This document shows positions 1-11,313 of a stretch of 64,000 nucleotides of DNA, one piece after another. The DNA is from Polynucleobacter sp. IMCC 30228 (GTDB lineage: Bacteria; Pseudomonadota; Gammaproteobacteria; Burkholderiales; Burkholderiaceae): positions 62,001 through 126,000 of the forward strand of contig NZ_JAJVCS010000006.1 of NCBI RefSeq assembly GCF_021395205.1. The letters are read 5' to 3'. The translations under genes were made by a program, and so were the position numbers. Position 1 is the first letter of the stretch. Every line of letters starts with the position of its first letter. Below the pieces are notes generated by a model. That model was not told where the DNA came from and ran no database searches. It worked only from the letters and a program-made list of their open reading frames with translations.

Positions 1-1508
1 ACGGCACCCCCATTATGTTACGTGCTGAACAAGAGGGCATTAGTCCACAAGCCTTAATTACCAAAGTCTGGCAAGAGCATAAACGTGATTTTGATGCCTT
101 TCAAATTTCCTTTGATAACTACTACACCACGGATAGCCCTGAAAATAAAACTCTCGCAAGTGCAATTTATCTGCAGTTACGTGAAGCCGGCCTGATTGAA
201 AAGCGCACGATTGAACAAGCTTATGATCCCGTCAAGGAAATGTTTTTACCCGATCGTTTTATTAAAGGGAATTGTCCTAAATGTAATGCCGCCGACCAAT
301 ACGGTGATTCTTGCGAAAAATGTGGTGCCACTTATGCGCCCACAGATTTACTCAACCCTTATTCGGTAGTCAGCGGTGCCACGCCAATTCGCAAGGCCTC
401 GGAACATTATTTCTTTAAACTGTCTGATCCCCGCTGTGAGACTTTTTTACGTGAATGGACTCAGGTTAAAACTCCCTTGCAAGTAGAGGCGCGCAATAAA
501 ATGAAAGAGTGGGTGGGTGAAGCTGGCGAAAGTAAATTAAGTGATTGGGATATTTCCCGAGATGCCCCTTATTTTGGCTTTGAAATTCCCGACGCACCCG
601 GCAAATATTTTTATGTGTGGCTCGATGCCCCAATTGGGTATTACGCCAGCTTTCTTAATTACTGCCAACAAAAGGGGCTGGATTTCGAAGACTGGGTAAG
701 GCCCAACACCACCACCGAACAGTATCATTTTATTGGCAAAGATATTCTTTATTTTCATACCCTTTTTTGGCCAGCAACCCTCCATTTTTCAGGCTATCGC
801 ACCCCTACTAATATTTTTGCACATGGTTTTCTGACGGTTGATGGCGAAAAAATGAGTAAGTCACGTGGCACCTTAATTTCTGCACAGAGCGTAATTGAAA
901 CTGGCTTTAATCCAGAATGGTTGCGTTATTACTTTGCGACCAAGCTGAATGCCAGCATGGAAGATTTAGATCTTAATTTACAAGATTTCATTGCCCGCGT
1001 GAATAGCGACCTGATTGGGAAATATGTCAATATTGCGAGCCGTAGCGCAGGATTTTTAATTAAGCATTTTGCTGGTCAAGTAAATGATGGCGCTATGTCA
1101 CATGTTTTACTCCAACAAATTCGCGCTGCTAGCGAACCTATTGCGACACTTTATGAGGAACGTGAATTTGCGAAAGCGTTAAGACTCGTGATGGAATTAG
1201 CGGATATGGTCAATGCTTTTGTCGACGAACAAAAACCCTGGGACCTAGCAAAAGATCCAGCTCATAAAGCAGCGTTACATACCGTCTGTAGCGTTACCCT
1301 CGAAGCCTTTCGTGCTCTAAGTCTTTATTTAAAACCAGTGCTTCCCCACGTTGCGATTAACGTCGAACAATTTTTAAATCTGCCTCCACAACAATGGCAC
1401 GATATTGCTGTGCCCTTAAATAGCAAACATCCTGTTCGTCCTTATCAGCATTTAATGAGTCGAGTAGAAGCCAGCCAAATTGACGCTTTAGTTTCAGCAA
1501 ATCAATAA
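1..1508 (+). CDS. metG: Methionine--tRNA ligase, 5'-truncated by window edge
   Basis: Class I aminoacyl-tRNA synthetase that charges tRNA-Met in the cytoplasm. The reading frame is already open at base 3 (residues GTPIML, the usual continuation of the HIGH-containing region), so the true start lies left of the window; the ATG at 15 is internal. A CxxC pair near 273-284 and a second near 312-323 form the zinc-binding knuckle. The KMSKS loop is intact at 849-863. The protein ends soon after the anticodon-binding helical domain (stop 1508) and lacks the C-terminal EMAP/Trbp111-like dimerisation and tRNA-binding domain found in long forms such as E. coli MetG (about 677 residues). Short forms occur naturally in other bacteria, so this is not necessarily a truncation. 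No obvious hairpin terminator follows. Confidence 0.97.
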   Translation, partial: GTPIMLRAEQEGISPQALITKVWQEHKRDFDAFQISFDNYYTTDSPENKTLASAIYLQLREAGLIEKRTIEQAYDPVKEMFLPDRFIKGNCPKCNAADQYGDSCEKCGATYAPTDLLNPYSVVSGATPIRKASEHYFFKLSDPRCETFLREWTQVKTPLQVEARNKMKEWVGEAGESKLSDWDISRDAPYFGFEIPDAPGKYFYVWLDAPIGYYASFLNYCQQKGLDFEDWVRPNTTTEQYHFIGKDILYFHTLFWPATLHFSGYRTPTNIFAHGFLTVDGEKMSKSRGTLISAQSVIETGFNPEWLRYYFATKLNASMEDLDLNLQDFIARVNSDLIGKYVNIASRSAGFLIKHFAGQVNDGAMSHVLLQQIRAASEPIATLYEEREFAKALRLVMELADMVNAFVDEQKPWDLAKDPAHKAALHTVCSVTLEAFRALSLYLKPVLPHVAINVEQFLNLPPQQWHDIAVPLNSKHPVRPYQHLMSRVEASQIDALVSANQ

Positions 1509-1613
1509 GCTCCTTGAGCAATCTTAAAATCGTTAATAATGGTGGGCTGAAGTAGTAGTAAAGCCAATTTAAATAGCATAAGTCATTGAAAATATTCAGA
1601 AAATTTGTAGCCT

Positions 1614-1794
1614 ATGAAAAAATATCAGTCTGATATCACCCGCTTTTTAACGCAACTGAAGACGGCTCGGCCGAATTTAGAGGCGGGCCAACAAGAGGGG
1701 CGAGCCTTGCTCTGGGATAAAGCACCCGTAAGCGCAGAAGATCAGCGTCGCGCCCTGGAAGCAAAAATAAGGCAACGCGCGTACGTCTACTCGA

Positions 1795-1802
<8 letters not shown>
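1614..1802 (+). CDS. DUF3460 family small protein
   Basis: A 62-residue, charged, probably helical cytoplasmic protein of unknown function. The opening MKKYQSDITRFL and the segment LLWDKAP match my memory of the DUF3460 family, which in Burkholderiales sits directly upstream of scpA. There is no signal peptide or membrane segment. Its last codons overlap the scpA start by 8 bases, so the two are probably translationally coupled and in one transcript with panC. The conserved position next to a chromosome segregation gene is the only functional hint. Confidence 0.8.
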
Positions 1803-3485
<1,683 letters not shown>

Positions 3486-3513
3486 TTTCGGGGCTTTTGG
3501 CCAAGCAATTTTT

Positions 3514-4500
3514 TTACTCAATTTGTATATTCGCATCTTTAATTACTTTGCTATAGCGCTGTCGATCATTTTCAATACGCGCCTTAAAGGCAGCAGGGCT
3601 CAGCGATAATGGAGTTGCCCCTTGTTGAATCAGCGTTTGGCGGGTATCGGGTTCGGCAATCACATCGCGCATATCGTTAGCAACTTTATCAATAATTGCG
3701 ACCGGTGTTCCCGCAGGTGCCACTACCCCAATCCATGAGCCAGAGTCATATCCCGGTACGCCCGACTCAGCAATGGTTGGTAAGTCAGGTAGGGCTGGCG
3801 ATCTTGTTAAGGTGCTGACCCCGAGTGCCGTAAACTTGCCGGTTTTAACCGCGCCAAGCGACTCTAGTACCGTGGCAAAATACATGTCTACGTGGCCAGC
3901 CATCACGTCAGCTGCAGCAGGGCCCCCGCCCTTGTAGGGAACATGTAGTAGCTGAATGTTTGCCATTTTTTCAAATACTTCAGCAGCAATATGCGGGCCA
4001 CCCCCGCTACCCGAGCTGGCATAACTGACTTTGCCAGGTTTTGCTTTTGCTAGCGCGATCAATTCCTTAATCGACTTCGCAGGAAAATTGGGGTTAACCA
4101 ACAAAAAAAAGGGTAATTCGGCAATCATGCTGATGGGTGTAAACGCTTTTTCAGCGTCATAAGGCATTTTTTTATAGAGCGAAGGGTTAATCGATAAGGT
4201 GCCAACATTACCCACTAAAAGAGTGTAGCCATCTGGCTTTGCTTTGCTGACATAGTCAGAGCCCACCATGCCAGCGGCACCGCCCTTATTTTCAACCACG
4301 ACCGATTGACCCCATTTGGCTGATAATTTTTGCGCTATTAAACGTGCACCCACATCGGTTCCGCCACCAGGCGGAAAAGGCACAACCAAAGTCACAGTAC
4401 GAGTTGGAAAAGTATTGCCTGTGGGCGCCTGAGCCACACAAAAACTACTTAAAAAACTTAAAGCAAGTACAAGAACTATATTAATCAAATGATTTAGCAA
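3514..4500 (-). CDS. Bug family (TctC) periplasmic solute-binding protein
   Basis: Predicted periplasmic receptor of the Bordetella uptake gene family, which binds small carboxylates for tripartite tricarboxylate transporters or acts in sensing. The 328-residue protein has an N-terminal hydrophobic signal segment (about residues 4-22, cleavage near VAQA) followed by the family pattern PTRTVTLVVPFPPGGGTDVGAR. No ATG lies near the N-terminus. TTG at 4500 is the best start because a GGGAG Shine-Dalgarno sits about 7 bases upstream. No TctA or TctB membrane partner is visible. As the last gene of the leftward oxalate-linked group it may bind oxalate or a related acid, but the ligand cannot be read from sequence. 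Confidence 0.88.
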   Translation of the reverse strand: MLNHLINIVLVLALSFLSSFCVAQAPTGNTFPTRTVTLVVPFPPGGGTDVGARLIAQKLSAKWGQSVVVENKGGAAGMVGSDYVSKAKPDGYTLLVGNVGTLSINPSLYKKMPYDAEKAFTPISMIAELPFFLLVNPNFPAKSIKELIALAKAKPGKVSYASSGSGGGPHIAAEVFEKMANIQLLHVPYKGGGPAAADVMAGHVDMYFATVLESLGAVKTGKFTALGVSTLTRSPALPDLPTIAESGVPGYDSGSWIGVVAPAGTPVAIIDKVANDMRDVIAEPDTRQTLIQQGATPLSLSPAAFKARIENDRQRYSKVIKDANIQIE

Positions 4501-4518
4501 TTTTTGTCTCCCAAGTTA

Positions 4519-5406
4519 TCAAAGTGGATTGACTACTTTATTCGGTAACCCAATGTCTTCCAAAAATTGATCAACATATGGTGCCCAAATTACTTTGCCC
4601 TCACTACTCGTAAAAAGCATGTGGGAATCTGAGCCAAAGCTACCATAGGCAATGAATTTAGCATTGGGGTTACCCAACCGATAATTTTCAAACATTCTAT
4701 CGGCAACAAATCGACTGAAATAACTATCATTATCGCCATATAACCACAGGCTTGGCAGAGTAGTTTCCTTACCAAAAGTTCCGGCCGTTTTATATAAATC
4801 ACTTTGCCAGTCGCCGCAGCCTTCTCTTCTTAAGCCACCAGCAAAATTAATCAAGCCCTTCACGGAAGGGTCGGGTTTAGACGCGCCATAAGCGAGAGTG
4901 GTCCAACCCCCATGCGACTGACCAACAATTAAAGTCCGGGTTTTGTCGACGTAGGGAAGTTGATGCGCAAACGTAATCACTGGCGGAACATCTTCTGCCT
5001 GATTGAGTCCATTCGCCTCCATGCTACAGCCACCGCCCATGTAATGCCCACTCGACTTAGAAAATCCCTGGCGCATTGGTACCAAGACGATGTAATTGCG
5101 CTCTAAGAAAAATCGAACGGGCGACAGGGGTCGATACCGCGGCTGAAACTGCGTTAATCCATTTGCTTTACCATGATTAATAATCACCAAAGGAAATGGA
5201 CCATCACCGCTAGGCTTAAAGATGGTAGTTTCAAGACTGACAGAACCTAAAAATAATTTTTTGGGGACAAAAACTACTTCCTCAGGTAACTTACTTTGGC
5301 CTACGACCGATAAAGAGATGGCAAACCAAGTAATGAAAAAAATAGCGAGCGCAAGCGGTTTCACCACTGAGTTTGCTACTAAATTTGTTTGATTTTTTAC
5401 TAACAA
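4519..5406 (-). CDS. Exported alpha/beta hydrolase, dienelactone hydrolase-like
   Basis: Predicted serine hydrolase of the alpha/beta fold with an N-terminal hydrophobic segment (about residues 16-36), so probably exported or membrane-tethered. The nucleophile elbow is GQSHGG with Ser164. Asp225 or Asp227 in LYGDND and His262 in SDSHM complete a plausible triad, and INHGK near 77-80 would help form the oxyanion hole. The listed start is a TTG with no clear Shine-Dalgarno. A GTG at V14 or V15, directly before KPLALAIFF, would give a more standard signal peptide. It lies 12 bases after the formyltransferase gene, so it is probably co-transcribed. Substrate unknown; an ester or lactone of a small acid is only a guess. 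Confidence 0.75.
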   Translation of the reverse strand: MLVKNQTNLVANSVVKPLALAIFFITWFAISLSVVGQSKLPEEVVFVPKKLFLGSVSLETTIFKPSGDGPFPLVIINHGKANGLTQFQPRYRPLSPVRFFLERNYIVLVPMRQGFSKSSGHYMGGGCSMEANGLNQAEDVPPVITFAHQLPYVDKTRTLIVGQSHGGWTTLAYGASKPDPSVKGLINFAGGLRREGCGDWQSDLYKTAGTFGKETTLPSLWLYGDNDSYFSRFVADRMFENYRLGNPNAKFIAYGSFGSDSHMLFTSSEGKVIWAPYVDQFLEDIGLPNKVVNPL

Positions 5407-5418
5407 ATTTTACTAGGG

Positions 5419-6360
5419 CTAATCTAAGCTTTGGCCAAGCTGCAAGCCTAAACCAGCTGCCAATTCAGCACCACTAACTTTGCTACCGTTCGCTACTTTG
5501 CTTGACTTAGCTTTTAACACTTCTATTTCTCCGCCATGGCAGGCGATAAAAATACTCTGTGCACTAATTTCTGTTACCACTCCAGGCTTGCCGCGTACTG
5601 CTGAAAAGGTACGGGCCACCTGTTTAGCCGCATCAAAAATGGCAATTTTTTCACCACCAAAGGTCGTCCATGCGCCTGGCGCTGGGTTGGCGGCACGAAT
5701 CAAATCGTACACCCCTTGTAAGTGTGAGGTCCAATGGATGCGTGTTGCGGCTTGATCAAACCAGCCTTCGTAATTGGCTTGTGACTCATCTTGAATGTGC
5801 TCGTGATGTTTGCCTGCTACGACCAAATCAGCGGCCTCCATTAATGCAGCAACTCCCAATGGGAAGAGGCGCTCAAAATAAACTTTGCCCAAAGTGTCAT
5901 CGGGCCCAATGGCAACCTCTTTTTGCAAGATAACAGCGCCCTCATCCAAGCCATCACTAGGCCGAAATATCGTCAAGCCCGTTTTAGTCTCACCCAAGGC
6001 AATCGCCCAATTAATCGCACTGGGCCCGCGATATCGGGGCAGTAATGAAGGGTGATACTGAATCATGCCAAATTTGGGAATGTGTACAAAATCTTGCGGT
6101 ACAAATTGCAAAACATAAGCCATCACACCAATTTCCGCCTTGCTATCAGCTAAGGCTTGCGCAGCCTCGGGAGATTTGAGCGAAGCAAATTGCAAGGGCT
6201 TTAAGCCCAGAGCCACCACGGCTTCTTTCAGCACCTCGGGCTTGCTCGACTTGGGATTATCAGGCGGACAAAAAACTGCGACAACTTCATCGCCGCGCTT
6301 TAGAAAAGCTTCTAAAGCGGCCTTACCAAAATCTTGACTACCAATTAAGGCTATGCGCAT
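5419..6360 (-). CDS. Formyltransferase resembling the hydrolase domain of 10-formyl-THF dehydrogenase
   Basis: A 313-residue cytoplasmic protein of the formyltransferase fold (Fmt/PurN/FDH superfamily). The N-terminal Rossmann-like domain carries the YHPSLLPRYRG core with His103 and the downstream GLDEG with Asp139. Their 36-residue spacing equals that of His106/Asp142 in the hydrolase domain of 10-formyltetrahydrofolate dehydrogenase (ALDH1L1). It also has an Ile-Gln-Tyr-His order rather than the Asn-x-His of true methionyl-tRNA formyltransferases. A C-terminal OB-like domain follows from about residue 205 (IHWTSHLQGVYDLIRAANP, then PGAWT). The start has AAGGGG about 6 bases upstream. It lies downstream of frc, so it may move or release formyl groups during oxalate breakdown. 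Automatic annotation would probably say Fmt; I think that is unlikely. Confidence 0.8.
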   Translation of the reverse strand: MRIALIGSQDFGKAALEAFLKRGDEVVAVFCPPDNPKSSKPEVLKEAVVALGLKPLQFASLKSPEAAQALADSKAEIGVMAYVLQFVPQDFVHIPKFGMIQYHPSLLPRYRGPSAINWAIALGETKTGLTIFRPSDGLDEGAVILQKEVAIGPDDTLGKVYFERLFPLGVAALMEAADLVVAGKHHEHIQDESQANYEGWFDQAATRIHWTSHLQGVYDLIRAANPAPGAWTTFGGEKIAIFDAAKQVARTFSAVRGKPGVVTEISAQSIFIACHGGEIEVLKAKSSKVANGSKVSGAELAAGLGLQLGQSLD

Positions 6361-6400
6361 ACAACACCCCTTGGATTAAGCTACCAAATGAAATTATTAG

Positions 6401-7648
6401 TTAAATAACTTCCTTAGCACGTAAAGCAGTCAGCTCTTCTAAGCTAAAGCCCAGCTCGCGGAGAATTTCATCGGTATGTTCGCCTAGTAAAGGCGAGCGA
6501 GTGACTTCCGTAATGCTATCCGACATTTTAATTGGATTGCCAACCGTCAGGTACTTGCCTCGTACTGGATGATCTACCTCAACAATCGTGCCAGTGGCCC
6601 GCAAAGCAGGTTCTTCAGCCAATTCTTTCATGGATAAAATTGGGCCACAGGGTACATCGTATTTATTCAGAGTATTCATGACATCAAATTTCGAGTGCTG
6701 AATCGTCCATTTTTCGATTTCCGCAAAAATACTCATCAGCCTAGGTAAGCGGGCTACTGGTTTAGCGTAATCAGGATCAGTAATCCAATCTTCACGACCA
6801 ATCACTTTGCAAATTCCTTCCCAAACCGGCGCTTGCACAACTACATAGATATAGGAATTCGGGTCAGTCTCCCAACCTTTACACTTCAAAATCCAGCCTG
6901 GCTGCCCGCCGCCAGAAGCATTACCTGAACGGGGTACTGCGTCGCCAAAGTGACCGTTCGGAAATTGTGGAAACTCTTTTAACACTCCAGTACGCTCTAG
7001 ACGCTGCTGATCACGTAACTTCACGCGGCATAAATTTAAGACCGCATCTTGCATGGCTGCCAATACTTTTTGACCTTTGCCAGAATGGGTGCGTTGATAT
7101 AAAGCGGTCACAATTCCTAAGGCCAAATGTAAACCCGTACCGCTATCGCCAATTTGTGCACCAGTAACCGTAGGCGGCCCATCATCAAAGCCCGTAGTTG
7201 AGGCCGAGCCACCCGCACATTGGGCCACGTTTTCATAAACTTTACAATCTTCAAATGGACCAGGTCCAAAGCCCTTTACAGAAGCCATGATCATTTTGGG
7301 GTTCAGCTCTTGAATACGTTCCCAAGTAAAACCCATCCGATCAAGTGCGCCTGGAGCAAAATTTTCGACAAGCACATCACACTGCTTAATTAAGCGCTCG
7401 AGGATTTCTTTCCCTTCGGGGGTTTTGGTATTTACCGTCAACGAGCGTTTATTGTGGTTGAGCATGGTGAAATACAAGCTGTCAGCTTCGGGAACATCCC
7501 GCAGTTGTCCGCGCGTTGCATCGCCCTCACCCGACCGCTCCACCTTAATTACATCAGCGCCAAACCAAGCTAGTAATTGTGTACAGGTCGGACCCGATTG
7601 CACATGCGTGAAATCTAAAATTTTTACACCATCCAGCGCTTTTGCCAT
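6401..7648 (-). CDS. frc: Formyl-CoA:oxalate CoA-transferase, copy 1 (diverged glycine loop)
   Basis: Class III CoA-transferase expected to move CoA from formyl-CoA to oxalate, giving oxalyl-CoA for Oxc. At 415 residues it has family length. Asp168 in IGDSG is the acyl-anhydride-forming aspartate (Asp169 in Oxalobacter FRC). Gln48, as in E. coli YfdW, is present. The glycine loop reads SGGGQ at 245-249 instead of GGGGQ, so its first Gly is Ser. It is closely similar to the second copy at 8251-9501 over the whole length but has a different loop. It is separated from that copy by a terminator-like hairpin and a PAS gene, so it probably has its own promoter in 7649-7745. It leads the formyltransferase, hydrolase and Bug genes. 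Confidence 0.9.
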   Translation of the reverse strand: MAKALDGVKILDFTHVQSGPTCTQLLAWFGADVIKVERSGEGDATRGQLRDVPEADSLYFTMLNHNKRSLTVNTKTPEGKEILERLIKQCDVLVENFAPGALDRMGFTWERIQELNPKMIMASVKGFGPGPFEDCKVYENVAQCAGGSASTTGFDDGPPTVTGAQIGDSGTGLHLALGIVTALYQRTHSGKGQKVLAAMQDAVLNLCRVKLRDQQRLERTGVLKEFPQFPNGHFGDAVPRSGNASGGGQPGWILKCKGWETDPNSYIYVVVQAPVWEGICKVIGREDWITDPDYAKPVARLPRLMSIFAEIEKWTIQHSKFDVMNTLNKYDVPCGPILSMKELAEEPALRATGTIVEVDHPVRGKYLTVGNPIKMSDSITEVTRSPLLGEHTDEILRELGFSLEELTALRAKEVI

Positions 7649-7745
7649 TGCCTTAATCCTAAAATGTTACAAAAATGCTATTTTAGCTTAGTAAGTTAAA
7701 GCGTGTGAAGCCTAATATAAAGGGATTGAGGGGGTATTTTGCAGG

Positions 7746-8168
7746 CTATTTAGGCTCGAGAGCTGCTAGACGCTGTTTTAGTTGTCGTTCTTCTAAAAAA
7801 CGCTCAGTATCATCGCGAATGACCGCAGCCACCCCTGTTACTTGATGGGCGTCATCAAAAAGCATGGCTACGGTAAAAGCAATTGAAATGGTGCGGCCGT
7901 CCTTATGATTCGCGGGAACCTTTAACAGGGAACTGCCATAACGAGTCGTGCCTGTTTCCATCGATTTATCAAAGCCGACATTATGGCGATGTTGTAAACG
8001 CTCGGGGGTAATTAAAGTAAGCGATTGGCCCAATGCCTCAGCCTCAGTAAAACCAAAAATTCGTGTCGCCGCAGCATTCCATAGAGTAATTTTGCCGGCA
8101 CGATCAGCAACAATCACGGCATCCCCCATGACTTCAACTAACTGCTCCAAATCTACTGATGTTTTCAT
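7746..8168 (-). CDS. Single-domain PAS sensor protein
   Basis: A 140-residue soluble protein consisting almost entirely of one PAS domain (about residues 5-125: VEVMGDAVIVADRAGKITLW, NAAATRIFGFTEAEALG, then a PAC-like segment GVAAVIRDDTERF). A short helical tail (EERQLKQRLAAL) could dimerise or couple to a partner. There is no kinase, GGDEF, EAL or DNA-binding output domain. It lies between the two frc genes on the same strand, just after a terminator-like hairpin. Ligand or cofactor (haem, flavin, small acid) cannot be assigned from the sequence. A role in sensing redox state or substrate for the oxalate genes is inference from position only. Confidence 0.85.
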   Translation of the reverse strand: MKTSVDLEQLVEVMGDAVIVADRAGKITLWNAAATRIFGFTEAEALGQSLTLITPERLQHRHNVGFDKSMETGTTRYGSSLLKVPANHKDGRTISIAFTVAMLFDDAHQVTGVAAVIRDDTERFLEERQLKQRLAALEPK

Positions 8169-8197
8169 TGTGTCAAGAGCATAGTGGATATTTGATA

Positions 8198-8226
8198 AAA
8201 AAGGCGCCTATAAAAGGCGCCTTTTT
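8198..8226 (-). terminator. Rho-independent-type hairpin after the oxc-frc pair
   Basis: A perfect 11-base inverted repeat (AAAAAGGCGCC and GGCGCCTTTTT) separated by 7 bases. Because one flank is A-rich and the other T-rich, it has terminator shape in both directions. Its place just downstream of the leftward oxc-frc pair and upstream of the PAS gene fits termination of oxc-frc transcription. Confidence 0.8.
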
Positions 8227-8250
8227 GTGTTAGATCATGAACTAAGCAAT

Positions 8251-9501
8251 TTAAACTGCCTTAGCGGCGTGTAATTGGGAAATTTCTTCAGCGCCATAGC
8301 CTAGATCGGCTAAAACTTCATCGGTATGCTCTCCCAAGACTGGCGAAGGCTTAACTTCAATTTCCAAATCGGAGAACTTAATTGGGCTACCAATAGTTAA
8401 ATACTTCCCTCGCACTTTGTGATCCACCTCAACAATTGATCCACTCTTACGTAAATCGGGTGAATCAGCTAATTCTTTCATCGAAAAAACAGGCGCGCAA
8501 GGAATATCAAATTTACGCAAGATATCGACTGCTTCATATTTTGTTTTATCTTTTAGCCAATCTTCAATTGTGGCGAAGATATCAAAAATCTTATCTTGCC
8601 GAGCTTGGGCTGTCATATAGGCCGGATCTGTAGCCCACTCTGGCTTGCCAATAGCAGCTGTAATGGGTTCCCAAGCATGACCCTGGATCGTAAAATAAAT
8701 ATAGGCATTAGGATCCGTTTCCCAGCCCTTACATTTCAATACCCAGCCCGGTTGTCCACCACCGCCAGCATTGCCACCACGAGGCACGACATCGGAGAAT
8801 GTGCCATGGGGATATTGCGGATACTCTTCTAAATAGCCGATTTTATCAAGGCGTTGTTGATCGCGTAATTTAACGCGGCATAAATTTAAGACTGCATCTT
8901 GCATCGAGCAGGATACTTTTTGGCCTTTACCAGTTTTTTGGCGTTGCATCAAGGCAGTCAAAATACCAATCGCTAAATGCATACCGGTATTACTATCACC
9001 TAAGGCGGCGGCTGATACGGTTGGCGGGCCATCCCAAAAACCTGTTGTTGAAGCAGCGCCACCAGCACATTGGGCTACGTTTTCATAAACTTTCAAATCT
9101 TCATAAGAATGGCCATCGCTAAAACCTTTAACTGAAGCCAAAATCATTTTAGGATTTAACTCTTGAATACGTGCCCAGCTAAAGCCCATGCGGTCTAACG
9201 CACCAGGGCCAAAGTTTTCTACCATGACATCGGAAGTTTTAATCATTTTTTCTAAAACAGCTTTACCTTCTGGTGTTTTAGTATCTAAAGTTAATGAACG
9301 TTTGTTGCCATTCAACATAGTGAAATACAAAGCATCGGCATCGGGAATATCGCGCAATTGACTGCGGGTAACATCGCCAGAGCCTGGGCGTTCCACCTTA
9401 ATAACATCAGCGCCATACCAAGCTAATAACTGGGTGCAAGCAGGCCCAGCCTGCACATGGGTGAAGTCAATAATCCGAATGCCATCTAATGGTTTAGTCA
9501 T
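8251..9501 (-). CDS. frc: Formyl-CoA:oxalate CoA-transferase, copy 2 (canonical)
   Basis: Class III CoA-transferase that activates oxalate to oxalyl-CoA with formyl-CoA as CoA donor. With the second of two adjacent ATGs as start (9501, 7 bases after AAGGAA) it has 416 residues, Gln48, and catalytic Asp169 in LGDSN. The glycine loop is the canonical GGGGQ followed by [17 protein letters not shown], as in YfdW and Oxalobacter FRC. The first ATG at 9504 is also possible. It follows oxc after 37 bases and is followed by a hairpin terminator, so oxc-frc forms a two-gene unit. This is the better candidate of the two copies for the true oxalate enzyme. Confidence 0.93.
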   Translation of the reverse strand: MTKPLDGIRIIDFTHVQAGPACTQLLAWYGADVIKVERPGSGDVTRSQLRDIPDADALYFTMLNGNKRSLTLDTKTPEGKAVLEKMIKTSDVMVENFGPGALDRMGFSWARIQELNPKMILASVKGFSDGHSYEDLKVYENVAQCAGGAASTTGFWDGPPTVSAAALGDSNTGMHLAIGILTALMQRQKTGKGQKVSCSMQDAVLNLCRVKLRDQQRLDKIGYLEEYPQYPHGTFSDVVPRGGNAGGGGQPGWVLKCKGWETDPNAYIYFTIQGHAWEPITAAIGKPEWATDPAYMTAQARQDKIFDIFATIEDWLKDKTKYEAVDILRKFDIPCAPVFSMKELADSPDLRKSGSIVEVDHKVRGKYLTIGSPIKFSDLEIEVKPSPVLGEHTDEVLADLGYGAEEISQLHAAKAV

Positions 9502-9541
9502 CATGCAGTTCCTTGGTTTAAATCAATTAAGTGAAAAATAG

Positions 9542-11254
9542 TTATTTCTTATTTGCAGCGCTAGATGGATTCAGGTTCGTTAAGCGACCACTTTCAGTGC
9601 CCGCAGTCTCATCAATTACCGCATTAATTAAAGCTGGCTTACCTGCGGCAATCGCCGCGGTGAGTGCTTTAGTTAACTCTTCTGGAGTCGTTACGTTATA
9701 ACCAATGCCGCCAAAGGCTTCGATCATTTTGTCGTAACGAATACCTTTTACAAACACGGTAGGCGCAACATCCGCTCCACCAGTAGGATTTACATCGGTG
9801 CCACGATATACACCATTGTTATTAAACACAATGGTGGTCACGGGTAAGTTATAACGACAGATTGTTTCTAGTTCCATACCACTAAAACCAAAAGCGCTAT
9901 CACCCTCAATTGCCACCACTGGCAGCCCGCTAGTAACGGCTGCGCCAATGGCGTAACCCATGCCAATTCCCATAATGCCCCAGGTGCCGGAATCAAAACG
10001 CTTGCGGGGCTGGTACATATTAACAATGCTGCGAGCAAAATCAAGCGTGTTAGCGCCTTCATTCACCACATTAATATCGGGGCGTGTTTTCAATACATCC
10101 CGAATTGCGCGCAAAGCGCTATGAAAATTCATTGGCGTTGGATTTTGTTCCAAGGTGATCGCCATCTTGGCAATATTTTTATCTTTACGATCAGTAATAT
10201 CACCAATCCAAGCATCACTTGGTCTTGGGAAGTTTGGCCCCATCGCTGCTAGCAACGCAGCCACACACGAACCCACATCGCCAATAAGCGGCGCGGCAAT
10301 GGCAACATTGCTATCAATTTCTGTAGGTGAAATATCGATCTGAATAAATTGTTTAGGTGCACCACCCCAAGTTTTTCCTTTGCCATGCGCTAATAACCAA
10401 TTTAAACGCGCGCCAATCAGGATCACCACATCGGCCTCTGCCAAAACATAAGAACGAGTCGCAGAAACACATTGCGGATGGGTATCGGGCAATAAACCTT
10501 TAGCCATTGACATGGGAAGGTAAGGAATTCCAGACATTTCAACAAATTGCCGAATGTCGGCATCGGCTTGGGCGTAAGCTGCACCCTTTCCCAATAAAAT
10601 TAAGGGGCGTTTTGCACTTTTAATCAGATCAACTGCCCGTTGAATTGCATCGGGAGCAGGAATTTGACGAGGCACTGGATCAACCACTTTTACTAAGGAT
10701 TTTTTTCCTTTTTCAGCATCAATCGATTGCCCCAAGAGCTCTGCTGGCAAATCTAAATAAACGCCGCCCGGCCGCCCAGAAACCGCTGCGCGTATGGCTC
10801 GGGCAATCCCAATACCAATATCCTCAGCCTTATTAATTCGGTAAGAAGCTTTAGCATAGGGTCGCGCATTATTGAGTTGATCCATTTCTTCATAATCGCC
10901 CTGCTGTAAATCCACAATTTCACGTTCGCTCGACCCGCTAATTAAAATCATTGGGAAGCAATTGGTCGTAGCATTCGCTAAAGCGGTAAGTCCATTTAAA
11001 AAACCAGGCGCTGAAACAGTTAAACAAATACCTGGCTTTTGGGTCATAAAGCCGGCAATTGCTGCGGCATTTCCCGCATGCTGCTCATGGCGAAAGCCAA
11101 TGAAACGCATGCCTTCAGCCTGTGCCAAGCGCGCTAAGTCGGTAATGGGTATACCGACCAAACCAAAAATAGTATGGATGTCATTGAGTTTAAGGGCATC
11201 AATTACCAGATGAAAGCCGTCAGTTAATGCTGGGGTTTGAGTGTCATTTGTCAT
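9542..11254 (-). CDS. oxc: Oxalyl-CoA decarboxylase
   Basis: Thiamine-diphosphate enzyme that decarboxylates oxalyl-CoA to formyl-CoA and CO2; with Frc it makes a catalytic cycle that turns oxalate into formate plus CO2. The 570-residue protein has the three-domain ThDP layout. The cofactor-activating Glu57 lies in [11 protein letters not shown], a central domain follows, and the ThDP/Mg motif starts at GDS 451-453 and ends at NNN 478-480. The YEEMDQ segment near 121 is typical of Oxc. It is the first gene of the leftward oxalate unit, with a Crp/Fnr-like promoter upstream and the regulator gene next door on the same strand. Confidence 0.96.
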   Translation of the reverse strand: MTNDTQTPALTDGFHLVIDALKLNDIHTIFGLVGIPITDLARLAQAEGMRFIGFRHEQHAGNAAAIAGFMTQKPGICLTVSAPGFLNGLTALANATTNCFPMILISGSSEREIVDLQQGDYEEMDQLNNARPYAKASYRINKAEDIGIGIARAIRAAVSGRPGGVYLDLPAELLGQSIDAEKGKKSLVKVVDPVPRQIPAPDAIQRAVDLIKSAKRPLILLGKGAAYAQADADIRQFVEMSGIPYLPMSMAKGLLPDTHPQCVSATRSYVLAEADVVILIGARLNWLLAHGKGKTWGGAPKQFIQIDISPTEIDSNVAIAAPLIGDVGSCVAALLAAMGPNFPRPSDAWIGDITDRKDKNIAKMAITLEQNPTPMNFHSALRAIRDVLKTRPDINVVNEGANTLDFARSIVNMYQPRKRFDSGTWGIMGIGMGYAIGAAVTSGLPVVAIEGDSAFGFSGMELETICRYNLPVTTIVFNNNGVYRGTDVNPTGGADVAPTVFVKGIRYDKMIEAFGGIGYNVTTPEELTKALTAAIAAGKPALINAVIDETAGTESGRLTNLNPSSAANKK

Positions 11255-11313
11255 ATATTTTTTAGTCTATTTGCCCGCGGTTAAAGCCCAATTCTAAAGG
11301 GTCTTAATGCAAT

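Noticed and set aside
3486..3513. GGC-GCC hairpin followed by a T-run between panC and the Bug gene
   Set aside because: The stem is only about three base pairs, too short to support a terminator call.
5419..6360. Calling the formyltransferase fmt (methionyl-tRNA formyltransferase)
   Set aside because: The active-site environment matches the FDH hydrolase domain better, and the neighbourhood lacks def or other fmt partners.
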